Assembly (NCBI RefSeq): GCF_025717005.1
Contig: NZ_JAOVZU010000002.1
Coordinates: 62,001-126,000, forward strand
DNA: 64,000 nucleotides
Source: Actinotalea endophytica
GTDB taxonomy: Bacteria > Actinomycetota > Actinomycetes > Actinomycetales > Cellulomonadaceae
Direction of reading: 5' to 3'
The position numbers were made by a program, and so were the translations under genes. Numbering within the stretch: the stretch's first letter is position 1; every line of letters begins with the position of its first letter. Positions 1 through 10,541 of the stretch are shown in pieces. The notes under the pieces were generated by a model. The model was not told the origin of the DNA. It saw only the letters and a program-made list of their open reading frames with translations, and ran no database searches.

Positions 1-658
1 TGCGCACCAGACCCACGTCGTGGCTGATCACCAGCAGGCCACCGGGGTAGACCGCGAGGAAGTCGCGGAGCCACGCGATCGAGTCGGCGTCCAGGTGGTT
101 CGTCGGCTCGTCGAGCAGCAGCGTCTGGGCACCGGAGAACAGGATCCGGGCCAGCTCCACGCGTCGGCGCTGGCCGCCGGAGAGGGTGCCGAGCTGCTGG
201 GCGAGGACCCGCTCGGGCAGGCCGAGGTTCGCGGCGATCCGGCTCGCCTCGCTCTCCGCCGCGTAGCCACCGGCGGCCGTGAACCGAGCCTCGAGGCGGG
301 CGTACCGGGCCATCGCCTCGTCGCGGGTCCCGTCGTCGGCCGAGGCCATCCGGCCCTCGGTCTCGCGCATCGACCGGACGATGTGGTCCAGGCCCCGCAC
401 CGAGAGGATCCGGTCCAGCGCGGTGACCTGGAGGTCCCCGGTGCGGGGGTCCTGGGGCAGGTAGCCGACGTCGCCCCCGAGGACCACGCGGCCCGCGGTG
501 ACCTGCCCCTGCCCGGCCAGGGCCTTGGTCAGCGTGGTCTTGCCGGCGCCGTTGCGTCCGACCAGACCGATCCGGTCTCCCGCGGCGATGCGGAACGAGG
601 AGGCGTGCAGCAGCACGCGGGCGCCGACCCGGAGCTCCACGTCGTGGGCGGTGATCAC
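1..658 (-). CDS. ABC-F family ATP-binding protein (3' part outside window)
   Basis: This is the N-terminal 219 residues of a soluble ABC-F ATPase, a family that acts on ribosomes (translation factors or antibiotic-protection proteins) and lacks membrane domains. The first ABC cassette is complete: Walker A GRNGAGKT (K40), signature LSGGQ (158-162), Walker B LLLDEP with D182 followed by TNHLD typical of ABC-F, and the H-loop His at 212. The GTG start at 658 has a good GGAGGA ribosome site about 8 bases upstream. The second cassette and linker lie beyond position 1, so the subfamily (EttA-like, Uup-like or resistance type) cannot be decided. A TAGGAT hexamer at 715-720 (minus strand) is a possible -10 box. 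It diverges from bioY. Confidence 0.93.
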   Translation of the reverse strand, partial: MITAHDVELRVGARVLLHASSFRIAAGDRIGLVGRNGAGKTTLTKALAGQGQVTAGRVVLGGDVGYLPQDPRTGDLQVTALDRILSVRGLDHIVRSMRETEGRMASADDGTRDEAMARYARLEARFTAAGGYAAESEASRIAANLGLPERVLAQQLGTLSGGQRRRVELARILFSGAQTLLLDEPTNHLDADSIAWLRDFLAVYPGGLLVISHDVGLVR

Positions 659-728
659 TGCGGTTTCCTCCGAGCGGCACGATGGCGTTCTGTCGCCCGG
701 CACAGGCGACGCTCATCCTACGACCGGC

Positions 729-756
729 TAGCCTCACGGGGACCAACCCGAGGTTG
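729..756 (+). promoter_or_regulatory. bioY promoter and candidate operator (inverted repeat)
   Basis: A TAGCCT hexamer at 729-734 fits the actinobacterial TANNNT -10 box and would place transcription start near 741. Immediately downstream is a perfect inverted repeat, CAACC-cga-GGTTG, at 744-756. A palindrome just past the start site is a typical place for a repressor to bind, and biotin uptake genes are normally biotin-repressed. The palindrome is seen; its link to a biotin regulator is inference, and it is not the textbook BioQ or BioR site. Confidence 0.45.
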
Positions 757-846
757 CCACGGTGATCCGGCCCCGGGCCACCGGATAGTCCAGCGCCCTC
801 GACCGACGTCCCCGCACCGCACCGGCGCCCGCCGACAGGAGGCCAC

Positions 847-1476
847 GTGACCGACGACGCCGCACCGACCCCTCGCGCCCTGGCAGCGACCGACCTCGCC
901 CTCATCGGGACGGGCGCCGCCCTCGTGGCGGTGTGCTCGCTGCTCGCCATCCCGGTCGGCCCGGCCGGCGCGCCGATCACGCTGCAGACCTTCGCGGTCC
1001 TGCTCGTGGGGGCTGTGCTCGGCGCGCGCCGGGGCATGCTCGCCGTGGCGCTCTACCTGCTCGTGGGGTTCGCCGGCCTGCCGATCTTCGCCGAGGGCAC
1101 CGGTGGGCTCGCCACGTTCGGCAAGGTGACGCTCGGCTACCTGCTGGCCTTCCCGTTCGCGGCGGCGGTGACCGGCCTCGTCGTGGAGCGCGCGGTGCGC
1201 TCGCGCCGGAGCTCCGCCGCACGAGACGGACGTCGCCCGGCGTGGCTCCGCAGCAGCGCCCCCGCCTTCGTCGGGTCGCTGCTCGGCGGGCTGCTCGGCA
1301 CGCTGCTGATCTACCTCGTCGGCGTGCCCGTGCTCGCCGCCAGGATCGGTGTCTCGCTGGCCGAGGGCATCGCCATCAACGCGGTGTTCATCCCGTTCGA
1401 CCTGGTCAAGCTGGTGCTCGCAGCCGTCGTGGCGAGCGCGGTGCACCGCGCCTTCCCAGACCTCCTTCGGCGGTGA
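847..1476 (+). CDS. bioY: Biotin ECF transporter S component BioY
   Basis: The 209-residue membrane protein binds biotin and forms the substrate-specific S component of an energy-coupling factor importer. It shows the BioY pattern: about six hydrophobic helices, the PITLQTFAVLL stretch after helix 2, the glycine-rich GLPIFAEGTGGL loop near residues 78-90, and a C-terminal GIAINAVFIPFDLVKLV helix. The GTG start at 847 follows a strong AGGAGG sequence. Its stop overlaps the start of bioM by 4 bases (GTGA), so the three genes bioY-M-N are translationally coupled and make a dedicated (group I) ECF biotin importer. Confidence 0.95.
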   Translation: MTDDAAPTPRALAATDLALIGTGAALVAVCSLLAIPVGPAGAPITLQTFAVLLVGAVLGARRGMLAVALYLLVGFAGLPIFAEGTGGLATFGKVTLGYLLAFPFAAAVTGLVVERAVRSRRSSAARDGRRPAWLRSSAPAFVGSLLGGLLGTLLIYLVGVPVLAARIGVSLAEGIAINAVFIPFDLVKLVLAAVVASAVHRAFPDLLRR

Positions 1477-2165
1477 TCGAGCTCGACGCCGCCGGGGTCA
1501 CCGTCCGGTCCGGCGATGCCGACCGGGTGCTCCTGCACCCCACGACGTGCACCCTCACCGAACGACGCGTCGCGTTGATCGGCGCCAACGGCTCCGGGAA
1601 GTCGACCCTCGCCCGGCTCGTGAACGGGCTGCGCCCGGTGACCAGCGGGCGGGTGCGCACGCTCGGCCTCGACGTGGCCACGCACGGCCCGCAGGTCCGA
1701 GCCCGGGTCGGCTTCGTCTTCACCGATCCCGACGCGCAGCTGGTCATGCCGACCGCGGTGGAGGACGTCGCGCTCTCGCTGCGGGCATCGGTGCGAGACG
1801 CACGTGAGCGGGACGCCCGGGCCCGCGCCGTGCTGGCCCGGATCGGCCTCGCCGGCCACGCCGAGACACCGGTGCACGCCCTGTCCGGTGGGCAGAAGCA
1901 GCTGCTCGCGCTCGCCGGGGTGCTCGCCACCGAACCCGAGATCCTGGTCTGCGACGAGCCGACCACGCTGCTCGACCTGCGGTGGCGTCGCGTGGTCGAC
2001 GGCCTGCTGGACGAGGTGGACGCCCAGGTCCTGCTCGTCACGCACGACCTCGACGCGGCGGCGCGAGCCGACCGGGTGCTCGTGGTCGACGGTGGCCGGG
2101 TCGTGGTCGACGGCCCTCCGCTGGACGCCGTGGCGGAGTACCGCGACCGGATGGCCGCGCCGTGA
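1473..2165 (+). CDS. bioM: Biotin ECF transporter ATPase BioM
   Basis: This 230-residue ATPase powers the biotin importer. It has Walker A GANGSGKST (K43), a Q-loop region with the FTDPDAQLVMPT pattern typical of ECF A components, signature LSGGQKQ near residue 136, Walker B LVCDEPTT, and the H-loop in LVTHDLD. At 230 residues it is the short BioM form without a C-terminal extension. The GTG start overlaps the bioY stop and its stop overlaps the bioN start, 4 bases each. No alternative start fits the overlap pattern better. Confidence 0.94.
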   Translation: MIELDAAGVTVRSGDADRVLLHPTTCTLTERRVALIGANGSGKSTLARLVNGLRPVTSGRVRTLGLDVATHGPQVRARVGFVFTDPDAQLVMPTAVEDVALSLRASVRDARERDARARAVLARIGLAGHAETPVHALSGGQKQLLALAGVLATEPEILVCDEPTTLLDLRWRRVVDGLLDEVDAQVLLVTHDLDAAARADRVLVVDGGRVVVDGPPLDAVAEYRDRMAAP

Positions 2166-2800
2166 GCTGGCTCGACCCGGCCGGGCTCTACCGACCGGGC
2201 ACCTCGCTGGTGCATCGCGCCCCGCTGTGGCTGAGGCTGGGCGGTCTCGCCGCGCTCGGGGTGGCACTCGTCGTGCTGCGCGGACCGTGGTCGGCGCTCG
2301 CCGTGCTCGCCGCCGTGATCGGGCTGGCCGCGCTCGCCCGGCTGCCGTGGCGCGCGACCCTGCGGGGCGTGCTGCCCGCCCTCGTCACGGCCGTGCTGGT
2401 CGCCGCCTACCAGACCTGGCAGCGGGGGTGGGAGGTCGGCGTCGAGGTCGGCGCGGACCTGCTCTCGCTCGTGCTCGCTGCGACCGTGGTCACCGCGACC
2501 ACCCGGGCCGACGTGCTGCTCGACGCGGCGGTGCGGACACTGCGCCCGCTGCGCCGCGTCGGGGTGGACCCGGAGGCCGTCTCGCTGGCGATCTCGCTCA
2601 TGCTGCGCACCATGCCTGCCCTCGCCACGCTCGCCGGCGAGACCCGGGACGCCGCGCGGGCACGGGGGCTCGAGCGGTCGCCCCGCGCCCTGCTCGTGCC
2701 GCTCGCGGTGCGCACGGTCGGCCGCGCGCGGGCCACCGGAGAGGCCCTCGCGGCGCGAGGCCTCGGCGAGACGCCGGCCGACCGGCCGGTCAGGAGCTGA
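2162..2800 (+). CDS. bioN: Biotin ECF transporter transmembrane protein BioN
   Basis: This is the 212-residue T component (CbiQ/BioN family) that couples BioM to BioY. It has about four to five hydrophobic segments in the first 110 residues and the diagnostic coupling-helix motifs late in the protein: TRDAARARGLER and the second ARG-type motif ATGEALAARGLGE. The GTG start at 2162 sits in a GTGA overlap with bioM. The last codons form the left arm of a hairpin shared with the convergent suf operon. Confidence 0.93.
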   Translation: MSWLDPAGLYRPGTSLVHRAPLWLRLGGLAALGVALVVLRGPWSALAVLAAVIGLAALARLPWRATLRGVLPALVTAVLVAAYQTWQRGWEVGVEVGADLLSLVLAATVVTATTRADVLLDAAVRTLRPLRRVGVDPEAVSLAISLMLRTMPALATLAGETRDAARARGLERSPRALLVPLAVRTVGRARATGEALAARGLGETPADRPVRS

Positions 2801-2814
2801 CGGGTCGGCCGGTC
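2780..2814. terminator. Bidirectional hairpin between bioN and sufT
   Basis: Arms GACCGGCCG/CGGCCGGTC and GTCAG/CTGAC pair around a short loop with one small bulge. The left arm is made of the last codons of bioN and the right arm reaches the last codon of the convergent suf operon, so one structure could end both transcripts. There is no long T tract on either side, as is common in high-GC genomes. Confidence 0.5.
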
Positions 2815-3123
2815 AGACGTTGAAGCCGAGCGCGCGCAGCTGCTCGCGGCCCTCGTCGGTGATCTTGTCGGGCCCCCACGGCGGCATCCACACCCAGTTG
2901 ATCCGGAAGCCGTCGACCAGACCCTCGAGCACTGCCGCCGACTGGTCCTCGATGACGTCCGTCAGCGGGCACGCCGCCGAGGTCAGCGTCATGTCGATCA
3001 CCGCGTGGTTGTTCTGGTCGACGACCACGCCGTAGACCAGGCCGAGGTCCACCACGTTGATGCCGAGCTCGGGGTCGATGACGTCGCGCATCGCCTCCTC
3101 GACGTCGGCCACCGAAACCGGGC

Positions 3124-3127
<4 letters not shown>
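2813..3127 (-). CDS. sufT: MIP18/DUF59 iron-sulfur assembly factor (SufT-type)
   Basis: This 104-residue protein belongs to the MIP18 (DUF59) family that helps mature Fe-S proteins. It has the family start DVIDPELGINVVDLGLVYGV and the conserved single-cysteine motif MTLTSAACPLTDVI, then WMPPWGPDKITDEGR. It is the last gene of the suf operon and its ATG (3127) overlaps the sufU stop (ATGA). Role in Fe-S delivery is family knowledge; the exact client is unknown. Confidence 0.93.
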
Positions 3128-4925
<1,798 letters not shown>

Positions 4926-5681
4926 TCAGGCCTTCGCGAGGAAGCGGTCGTAGCCTTCGGCCTCGAGCTGCTCGGCGAGCTCCGGGCCACCCTCTTCGGC
5001 GATCCGGCCGTCGACGAACACGTGCACGAAGTCCGGCTGCACGTAGCGCAGGATCCGGGTGTAGTGGGTGATCAGCATGACGCCCACGTCACCGCTCTCC
5101 CGGACGCGGTTGATGCCCTCCGACACGATCCGGAGCGCATCGACGTCCAGACCGGAGTCGGTCTCGTCGAGGATCGCGATCTTCGGCGCGAGGAGCTCCA
5201 TCTGGAGGATCTCGTGGCGCTTCTTCTCGCCACCGGAGAAGCCCTCGTTGACGTTGCGGTCGGCGAACGCGGGGTCCATCCGCAGCTGCTCCATGGCGGT
5301 CTTGACGTCCTTGACCCAGTGGCGCAGGGCCGGCGCCTGGCCGTCCAGCGCGGTCTTGGCGGTGCGCAGGAAGTTCGAGACCGTCACGCCAGGCACCTCG
5401 ACCGGGTACTGCATGGCCAGGAACATGCCGGCGCGGGCACGCTCGTCGACCGTCATCGCAAGGACGTCCTCGCCGTCGAGCAGCACGGTGCCGCCGGTGA
5501 TCTGGTACTTCGGGTGGCCGGCGAGCGAGTACGCCAGCGTGGACTTGCCGGAGCCGTTCGGGCCCATGATCGCGTGCGTCTGGCCGGCGCTGATCGTCAG
5601 GTCGACGCCGCGCAGGATCGGCTTGGCGCCTTCCTTGGTCTCGACGCTGACGTGCAGGTCGCGGATCTCCAGGGTGGACAT
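4926..5681 (-). CDS. sufC: SUF scaffold ATPase SufC
   Basis: The 251-residue ABC-type ATPase drives conformational change in the SufBCD Fe-S scaffold. Motifs: Walker A GPNGSGKST near residue 40, the signature FSGGEKKRHE, and Walker B ILDETDSGLDVDALR in the SufC-specific form, then the H-loop ITHYTRIL. The ATG at 5681 follows an AGAGGAAC-like ribosome site. It lies downstream of the Rieske gene with a 28-base gap, inside the suf operon. Confidence 0.96.
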   Translation of the reverse strand: MSTLEIRDLHVSVETKEGAKPILRGVDLTISAGQTHAIMGPNGSGKSTLAYSLAGHPKYQITGGTVLLDGEDVLAMTVDERARAGMFLAMQYPVEVPGVTVSNFLRTAKTALDGQAPALRHWVKDVKTAMEQLRMDPAFADRNVNEGFSGGEKKRHEILQMELLAPKIAILDETDSGLDVDALRIVSEGINRVRESGDVGVMLITHYTRILRYVQPDFVHVFVDGRIAEEGGPELAEQLEAEGYDRFLAKA

Positions 5682-5709
5682 GCGGTTCCTCTCGGGTCTG
5701 TCTGGGATG

Positions 5710-6033
5710 TCAGGGGACCTCGACGAGCACACGCTCGCCGTCGACGGTCACGGGGTAGACGGGGACGGGCTTGGTGGCGGGCAGGGCCTGCGGAGCGCCG
5801 GTGCGCAGGTCGAACATCGACCCGTGCAGCCAGCACTCGATGTGGTGGCCCTCGACCTCGCCGTCGGACAGCGAGACCTGCCCGTGGGAGCAGATGTCGG
5901 AGATCGCGTACACCGAACCGTCGTCGGCGCGGACCACCGCGACCTCGACCGTGCCGGAGTCACCCGCCACCTCGACCCGCAGCGCGCTGCCCGGCGCGAG
6001 GTCGGCGAGACGGCACGCCTCGTGACTGCTCAC
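5710..6033 (-). CDS. Rieske-type non-heme iron oxygenase ferredoxin subunit
   Basis: This 107-residue electron-transfer protein carries a Rieske [2Fe-2S] centre: the first ligand pair is in ICSHGQ (CxH) and the second in CWLHGS (CxxH). It is placed between sufD and sufC and its GTG start overlaps the sufD stop by 4 bases, so it is made with the SUF machine. In actinobacteria this inserted ferredoxin is common, yet its role (electron donor for assembly, or just a client) is not settled. I give no gene symbol. Confidence 0.9.
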   Translation of the reverse strand: MSSHEACRLADLAPGSALRVEVAGDSGTVEVAVVRADDGSVYAISDICSHGQVSLSDGEVEGHHIECWLHGSMFDLRTGAPQALPATKPVPVYPVTVDGERVLVEVP

Positions 6034-7292
6034 GAGGCCGCCTCGATGAGCTTCATGCTGGTCTCCAGCTCGCGCTCGATGCCGGCGAGCAGGCGCTCCT
6101 CGACCTCGGGCACGCCGATCTGCTGGACGAGCTCGGCGAAGAAGCCGCGGACCACGAGCCGGCGGGCGTCGACCTCGTGGATGCCACGGGCCATCAGGTA
6201 GAAGAGCTGCTCGTCGTCGAACCGGCCGGTCGCGCTCGCGTGCCCGGCGCCCTCGATCTCGCCGGTCTCGATCTCGAGGTTCGGCACCGAGTCGGCACGG
6301 GCACCGTCGGTGAGCACCAGGTTGCGGTTCAGCTCGTAGGTGTCGGTGCCCTCGGCGTGGGCCTGGATGAGCACGTCGCCCACCCACACGGTGCGGGCCG
6401 ACTCGCCCTGCAGCGCACCCTTGTAGGTCACCCGGGACCGGCACTGCGGCACGTTGTGGTCGATGAAGAGCCGGTGCTCCTGGTGCTGGTTCGCGTCGGC
6501 GAAGTACAGCCCGAGCGACTCGATGTTGCCGCCCTCGCCGGAGAACTCCGCGTCCGGCGTGATCCGTACGACGTCGCCGCCGAGCGTCACCACGACGTGC
6601 TTGAGGGTGGCGTCCCGGCCGACCACCGTGCGGTGCGCGGACGCGTGGACCGAACCGGTGTCCCAGTCCTGGATGGACACCACGGTCAGGTGGGCGCCGT
6701 CCTCGACGCGGATCTCCACGGTCTCGGCGAGCGTCGCCGCGCCCACGTGGTCGAGCACCACGACGGCCTCGCTGAGCTCGCGCGCGTGGATCAGCAGGTG
6801 CGCGGCCGAGGCGTCGCTGGTCACGCCCTCGATCCGGATGCTGGTCGCGGCCGAGGCGACGGCCTGCGGCGGCACGGTCACGACGGTCGCCTCGGCGAAG
6901 GACGACCACGCGGTCGCGGCGGTCCGGTCTCCCGGCCGGCCGACGGTACCCAGGCGGCGGTCCTCGCGGCCGACGATCTCGACCGTGACCTCGGGCGGGT
7001 TCACGACGGTGACCAGGACGCCGCCCGCGGCGAGCTTCTCGTTCGTGGCGTCGAACAGGGGGTTGAGCCGGTCCAGCGGGCTGAACCGCCACTCCTCCTC
7101 GCGGCCGGTCGGGACGGGGAAGTCCGCCGGGTCGAAGGAGGTACGCCGCTCGGCGCGCGAGGACTCCGGGACGGTGCTCGGCCGCAGGCCGTGGCTGTGC
7201 GCGCCGTCGGCCGACGCACGGCTGTGGTCGGTGGTCAGTCCGGCGGGCGTCCCGGCGGGCGTTCCGGCAGGCATGGAGGTGTCGGTCGTCAT
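6030..7292 (-). CDS. sufD: SUF scaffold protein SufD
   Basis: This protein of about 420 residues pairs with SufB to form the Fe-S assembly scaffold. The C-terminal half is a beta-helix with the SufB/D family ending GRFDDEQLFYLMARGI. The N-terminus carries a short repeat MPAGTPAGTPAG that is not conserved in the family. The ATG at 7292 is chosen; a GTG directly before it (7295) is equally possible. Stop overlaps the Rieske ferredoxin start. Confidence 0.94.
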   Translation of the reverse strand: MTTDTSMPAGTPAGTPAGLTTDHSRASADGAHSHGLRPSTVPESSRAERRTSFDPADFPVPTGREEEWRFSPLDRLNPLFDATNEKLAAGGVLVTVVNPPEVTVEIVGREDRRLGTVGRPGDRTAATAWSSFAEATVVTVPPQAVASAATSIRIEGVTSDASAAHLLIHARELSEAVVVLDHVGAATLAETVEIRVEDGAHLTVVSIQDWDTGSVHASAHRTVVGRDATLKHVVVTLGGDVVRITPDAEFSGEGGNIESLGLYFADANQHQEHRLFIDHNVPQCRSRVTYKGALQGESARTVWVGDVLIQAHAEGTDTYELNRNLVLTDGARADSVPNLEIETGEIEGAGHASATGRFDDEQLFYLMARGIHEVDARRLVVRGFFAELVQQIGVPEVEERLLAGIERELETSMKLIEAAS

Positions 7293-7329
7293 CACGTCTC
7301 TCTCGTGGGTGTCCGGTGGGGAGTCTCGG

Positions 7330-8778
7330 TCAGCCGACCGAGCCCTCCATCTGCAGCTCGATCAGGCGGTTCAGCTCGAGCGCGTACTCCATCGGGAGCT
7401 CGCGCGCGATCGGCTCGACGAACCCGCGCACGATCATCGCCATCGCCTCGGTCTCCGGCATGCCTCGCGACATGAGGTAGAACAGCTGGTCCTCGCTCAC
7501 CTTCGACACGGTGGCCTCGTGCCCCATGGACACGTCGTCCTCACGCACGTCGACGTAGGGGTAGGTGTCCGACCGGGAGATCTGGTCGACCAGCAGGGCG
7601 TCGCACAGCACGTTCGACGCGGAGCGCTCGGCGCCCTCGAGCACCTGGACGAGCCCGCGGTACGAGGTCCGGCCACCGCCGCGGGCGACCGACTTCGACA
7701 CGATCGAGCTCGAGGTGTTCGGGGCGGCGTGCACCATCTTCGCGCCGGCGTCCTGGTGCTGGCCCGTGCCGGAGAACGCGATGGACAGCGTCTCGCCCTT
7801 GGCGTGCTCGCCCATGAGGTAGATCGCCGGGTACTTCATGGTGACCTTGGAGCCGATGTTGCCGTCGACCCACTCCATGGTGGCGCCCTCGGCGGCGGTC
7901 GCCCGCTTGGTCACCAGGTTGTACACGTTGGTCGACCAGTTCTGGATCGTCGTGTACCGGACGCGCGCGTTCTTCTTGACGATGATCTCGACGACGGCCG
8001 AGTGCAGCGAGTCGCTCGAGTAGATCGGCGCCGTGCAGCCCTCGACGTAGTGCACGTAGGAGCCCTCGTCGGCGATGATCAGCGTCCGCTCGAACTGGCC
8101 CATGTTCTCGGTGTTGATCCGGAAGTAGGCCTGCAGCGGGATGTCCACGTGGACGCCCGGCGGGACGTAGATGAACGACCCGCCCGACCACACGGCGGAG
8201 TTCAGCGCGGCGAACTTGTTGTCGCCGGGCGGCACCACGGTGCCGAAGTACTCCCGGAACAGCTCGGGGTGCTCCTTCAGCGCGGTGTCGGTGTCCAGGA
8301 AGATGACGCCCTGCTGCTCGAGGTCCTCACGGATCTGGTGGTAGACCACCTCGGACTCGTACTGCGCGGCGACGCCGGCCACCAGGCGCTGCTTCTCCGC
8401 CTCCGGGATGCCGAGCTTGTCGTAGGTGCGCTTGATGTCCTCGGGCAGGTCCTCCCAGGAGGTGGCCTGCTTCTCGGTCGAGCGGACGTAGTACTTGATG
8501 TGGTCGAAGTCGATGCCCGACAGGTCGGCACCCCAGTGCGGCATCGGCTTCTTGCCGAACAGCCGCAGCGACTTCAGCCGGAAGTCGAGCATCCACTGGG
8601 GCTCGCCCTTGATGCCGGAGATGTACCGGACCACGTCCTCGTCGAGGCCGCGGCGCGCTGCCGCGCCGGCCGCGTCGGAGTCGTGCCAGCCGTAGCCGTA
8701 CGAGCCGATCGACTCGATGATCTCCTGGTCGGACGTGGGGGCGGCGGGCGTGGTGGCCGGCTCGGTCGATGCGCTCAT
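7330..8778 (-). CDS. sufB: SUF scaffold protein SufB
   Basis: The 482-residue core scaffold subunit on which clusters are built. It shows the family blocks [34 protein letters not shown], and the conserved C-terminal block with the [20 protein letters not shown] type sequence. The ATG at 8778 overlaps the sufR stop (ATGA), so the repressor gene is the first gene of the operon. 37 bases separate it from sufD. Confidence 0.97.
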   Translation of the reverse strand: MSASTEPATTPAAPTSDQEIIESIGSYGYGWHDSDAAGAAARRGLDEDVVRYISGIKGEPQWMLDFRLKSLRLFGKKPMPHWGADLSGIDFDHIKYYVRSTEKQATSWEDLPEDIKRTYDKLGIPEAEKQRLVAGVAAQYESEVVYHQIREDLEQQGVIFLDTDTALKEHPELFREYFGTVVPPGDNKFAALNSAVWSGGSFIYVPPGVHVDIPLQAYFRINTENMGQFERTLIIADEGSYVHYVEGCTAPIYSSDSLHSAVVEIIVKKNARVRYTTIQNWSTNVYNLVTKRATAAEGATMEWVDGNIGSKVTMKYPAIYLMGEHAKGETLSIAFSGTGQHQDAGAKMVHAAPNTSSSIVSKSVARGGGRTSYRGLVQVLEGAERSASNVLCDALLVDQISRSDTYPYVDVREDDVSMGHEATVSKVSEDQLFYLMSRGMPETEAMAMIVRGFVEPIARELPMEYALELNRLIELQMEGSVG

Positions 8779-9503
8779 CGCTCTCCTTCCGCGACCACGT
8801 GCGGGCCGCTGGGGTCGGCGGGCCGGAGGGCCGCGCCGGTCGAGTTCCCGGGGACGTGCACCGGGACGTGGGTCGTGCAGACGTGCCCGCCGGTGGCGAG
8901 CGTGGACAGCCGCTGGACGTGCACGCCCAGCAACCGGGAGATCATCCGGGTCTCGGCCTCGCAGAGAGCCGGGTAGGTGGCCGCGACGTCACGGACCGGG
9001 CAGTGCCCCTGGCACAGCTGGACCGCGCGCCCGCCGGGGACCGAGCGGACCGAGGCCGCGTAGCCCTGGTCCGAGAACGCGTGGGCCAGGCTCGCGGTGC
9101 GCTCGCGGAGGTCGGCGCCGACGAGCGCCGGGCGGAGCACCTGCTCGAGGTCGGCCGCGCGCCGCTCCGCGAAGTCGTCGACCGCCTGCTCGCCGGCGAC
9201 CTCGGCGAGCTGGGCGAGCGCCTGCCCGGCGAGCTCGGCATAGGTGCAGTCGAGCGTCGCCTGGGCACGCTGGGTCGCGATGTAGCGGCGGGCCGGGCGA
9301 CCGCGGCCGCCCGGCCCGGGGGGGCGGGCGGGGGGCGCGGGGGCCGGGCCGGCCGCCGCGCGCGCCGCGATGTGCCGGCGCACCCCGGCCGAGGTGAGGT
9401 TCAGGTCGTGCGCGAGGTCCAGCACCGAGACCGGTCCGGCCTCCACGACGAGGTGCAGGATCCGCTCACGGGTGGAGCTCTCGCTCTCCGTCGTCTCGGT
9501 CAT
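8775..9503 (-). CDS. sufR: Fe-S-sensing transcriptional repressor SufR
   Basis: A 242-residue regulator with an N-terminal winged helix (recognition region [20 protein letters not shown], residues 26-45) and a C-terminal Fe-S domain. Four cysteines at 164, 168, 181 and 209 give the C-x3-C-x12-C-x27-C spacing expected of actinobacterial SufR, which holds a [4Fe-4S] cluster and represses suf while loaded. A proline/glycine-rich insert at residues 51-71 is extra. ATG at 9503 has GGGGGTGAG upstream. An operator-like palindrome lies 35 bases upstream of the start. Confidence 0.93.
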   Translation of the reverse strand: MTETTESESSTRERILHLVVEAGPVSVLDLAHDLNLTSAGVRRHIAARAAAGPAPAPPARPPGPGGRGRPARRYIATQRAQATLDCTYAELAGQALAQLAEVAGEQAVDDFAERRAADLEQVLRPALVGADLRERTASLAHAFSDQGYAASVRSVPGGRAVQLCQGHCPVRDVAATYPALCEAETRMISRLLGVHVQRLSTLATGGHVCTTHVPVHVPGNSTGAALRPADPSGPHVVAEGER

Positions 9504-9537
9504 CTCACCCCCGTGCTGATCAAGCCTGGCCGATATT

Positions 9538-9555
9538 GGCAACAGTGTCGTTGCC
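9538..9555. promoter_or_regulatory. Candidate SufR operator (CAAC-N6-GTTG)
   Basis: A perfect inverted repeat GGCAAC-N6-GTTGCC lies between sufR and the divergent ABC transporter. CAAC-N6-GTTG is the site described for cyanobacterial SufR. It sits 35 bases upstream of the sufR start codon, where it would overlap the promoter of the sufR-suf operon, as expected for autorepression. It could also influence the divergent plus-strand genes. Confidence 0.7.
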
Positions 9556-9630
9556 GAAATCATTCCACGCAACGAAGGCAAACCTCACATGGCGCCGGGC
9601 GCTGCGCACTCGGGGTCCGTCCGACGGGCC

Positions 9631-9636
9631 TACACT
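9631..9636 (+). promoter_or_regulatory. -10 box of leaderless ABC transporter transcript
   Basis: TACACT ends 8 bases before the GTG start at 9645 and there is no Shine-Dalgarno, so the mRNA probably begins at or next to the start codon. Confidence 0.55.
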
Positions 9637-9644
9637 CGGCGCAC

Positions 9645-10541
9645 GTGAGCCTCGTCGCATCCGGGCTGGTGGTCCGCTACGGCCAGCACGAGGCGCTCGC
9701 CGGTGTGGACCTCGCCCTCGAACCGGGCCGTCTGACCGCACTGCTCGGGCCGAACGGGGCGGGCAAGACCACCCTCGTGGAGTGTGCGGTCGCGCTCCGC
9801 CGGCCGGACGCAGGCACGCTGCGCGTGCTGGACCGCTCCCCCGACGACCCCGCCCTACGCACCCGGGTCGGCGTCATGCTCCAGGACGGGGGGCTCCCGC
9901 TCGCAGCGCCGGCGGGCCAGGTGCTGCGGCACCTGGCGGCCCTCCACGCGCGGCCGCGCGACCTCGGCGAGCTGACCGAGCGCCTCGGCCTGACCCGGGT
10001 CCTACGCACCTCCGTGCGACGGCTGTCCGGCGGCGAGCGCCAACGCGTGGCGCTGGCCGCAGCGCTGGTCGGCCGACCCGAGGTCCTGCTGCTCGACGAA
10101 CCGACCGCCGGCCTGGACCCGCAGGCCCGGCTCGCCGTACGCGAGCTCGTCGGCGAGCTGCGCGCCGACGGCACCACGATCCTGCTCACGACGCATCTCA
10201 CGGAGGAGGCGGCCGCGCTGGCCGACCACGTCGTGGTCCTCGACTCCGGGCTGGTGCGGGCGGCGGGCAGCCCGGCGTCGCTCATGGGCGCCGAACAGGG
10301 ACTGCGGATCGGCATCGCCGGGAACGCGGAGGTGCTCCGCGCAGACCTGCAGCGGCTGCTCAAGGTTCCGGTGCTCGCATCGGCCGGTCTGCTCGAGCTC
10401 CGCGCCACCCCGACGCCGGCGCTGCTGCACAAGGTCACCGGCTGGGCGTTGCAGCACGACGTGCAGATCCTCGAGGTCGCCGTCGGACATCGCACCCTCG
10501 AGGAGGTCGTGCTCACGCTGACCGGACGGAGCCTGCGATGA
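9645..10541 (+). CDS. ABC transporter ATP-binding protein (DrrA/CcmA-type)
   Basis: A 298-residue ATPase with Walker A GPNGAGKTT (K41), signature LSGGERQRV near 128, Walker B LLLDEPTAGLDP and H-loop TTHLTEEA. The C-terminal 70 residues are an extra regulatory-like domain as in DrrA-type exporters. It is coupled to a permease (ATGA overlap at 10538), and the pair sits between sufR and ctaA, an order seen in other actinobacteria. Heme, heme precursor or drug export are possible; the substrate cannot be read from the sequence. GTG start, apparently leaderless. Confidence 0.88.
   Translation: MSLVASGLVVRYGQHEALAGVDLALEPGRLTALLGPNGAGKTTLVECAVALRRPDAGTLRVLDRSPDDPALRTRVGVMLQDGGLPLAAPAGQVLRHLAALHARPRDLGELTERLGLTRVLRTSVRRLSGGERQRVALAAALVGRPEVLLLDEPTAGLDPQARLAVRELVGELRADGTTILLTTHLTEEAAALADHVVVLDSGLVRAAGSPASLMGAEQGLRIGIAGNAEVLRADLQRLLKVPVLASAGLLELRATPTPALLHKVTGWALQHDVQILEVAVGHRTLEEVVLTLTGRSLR

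Noticed and set aside
1-658. Truncated ABC-F gene as a pseudogene
   Set aside because: The frame runs off the window edge with all motifs intact; truncation is due to the window.
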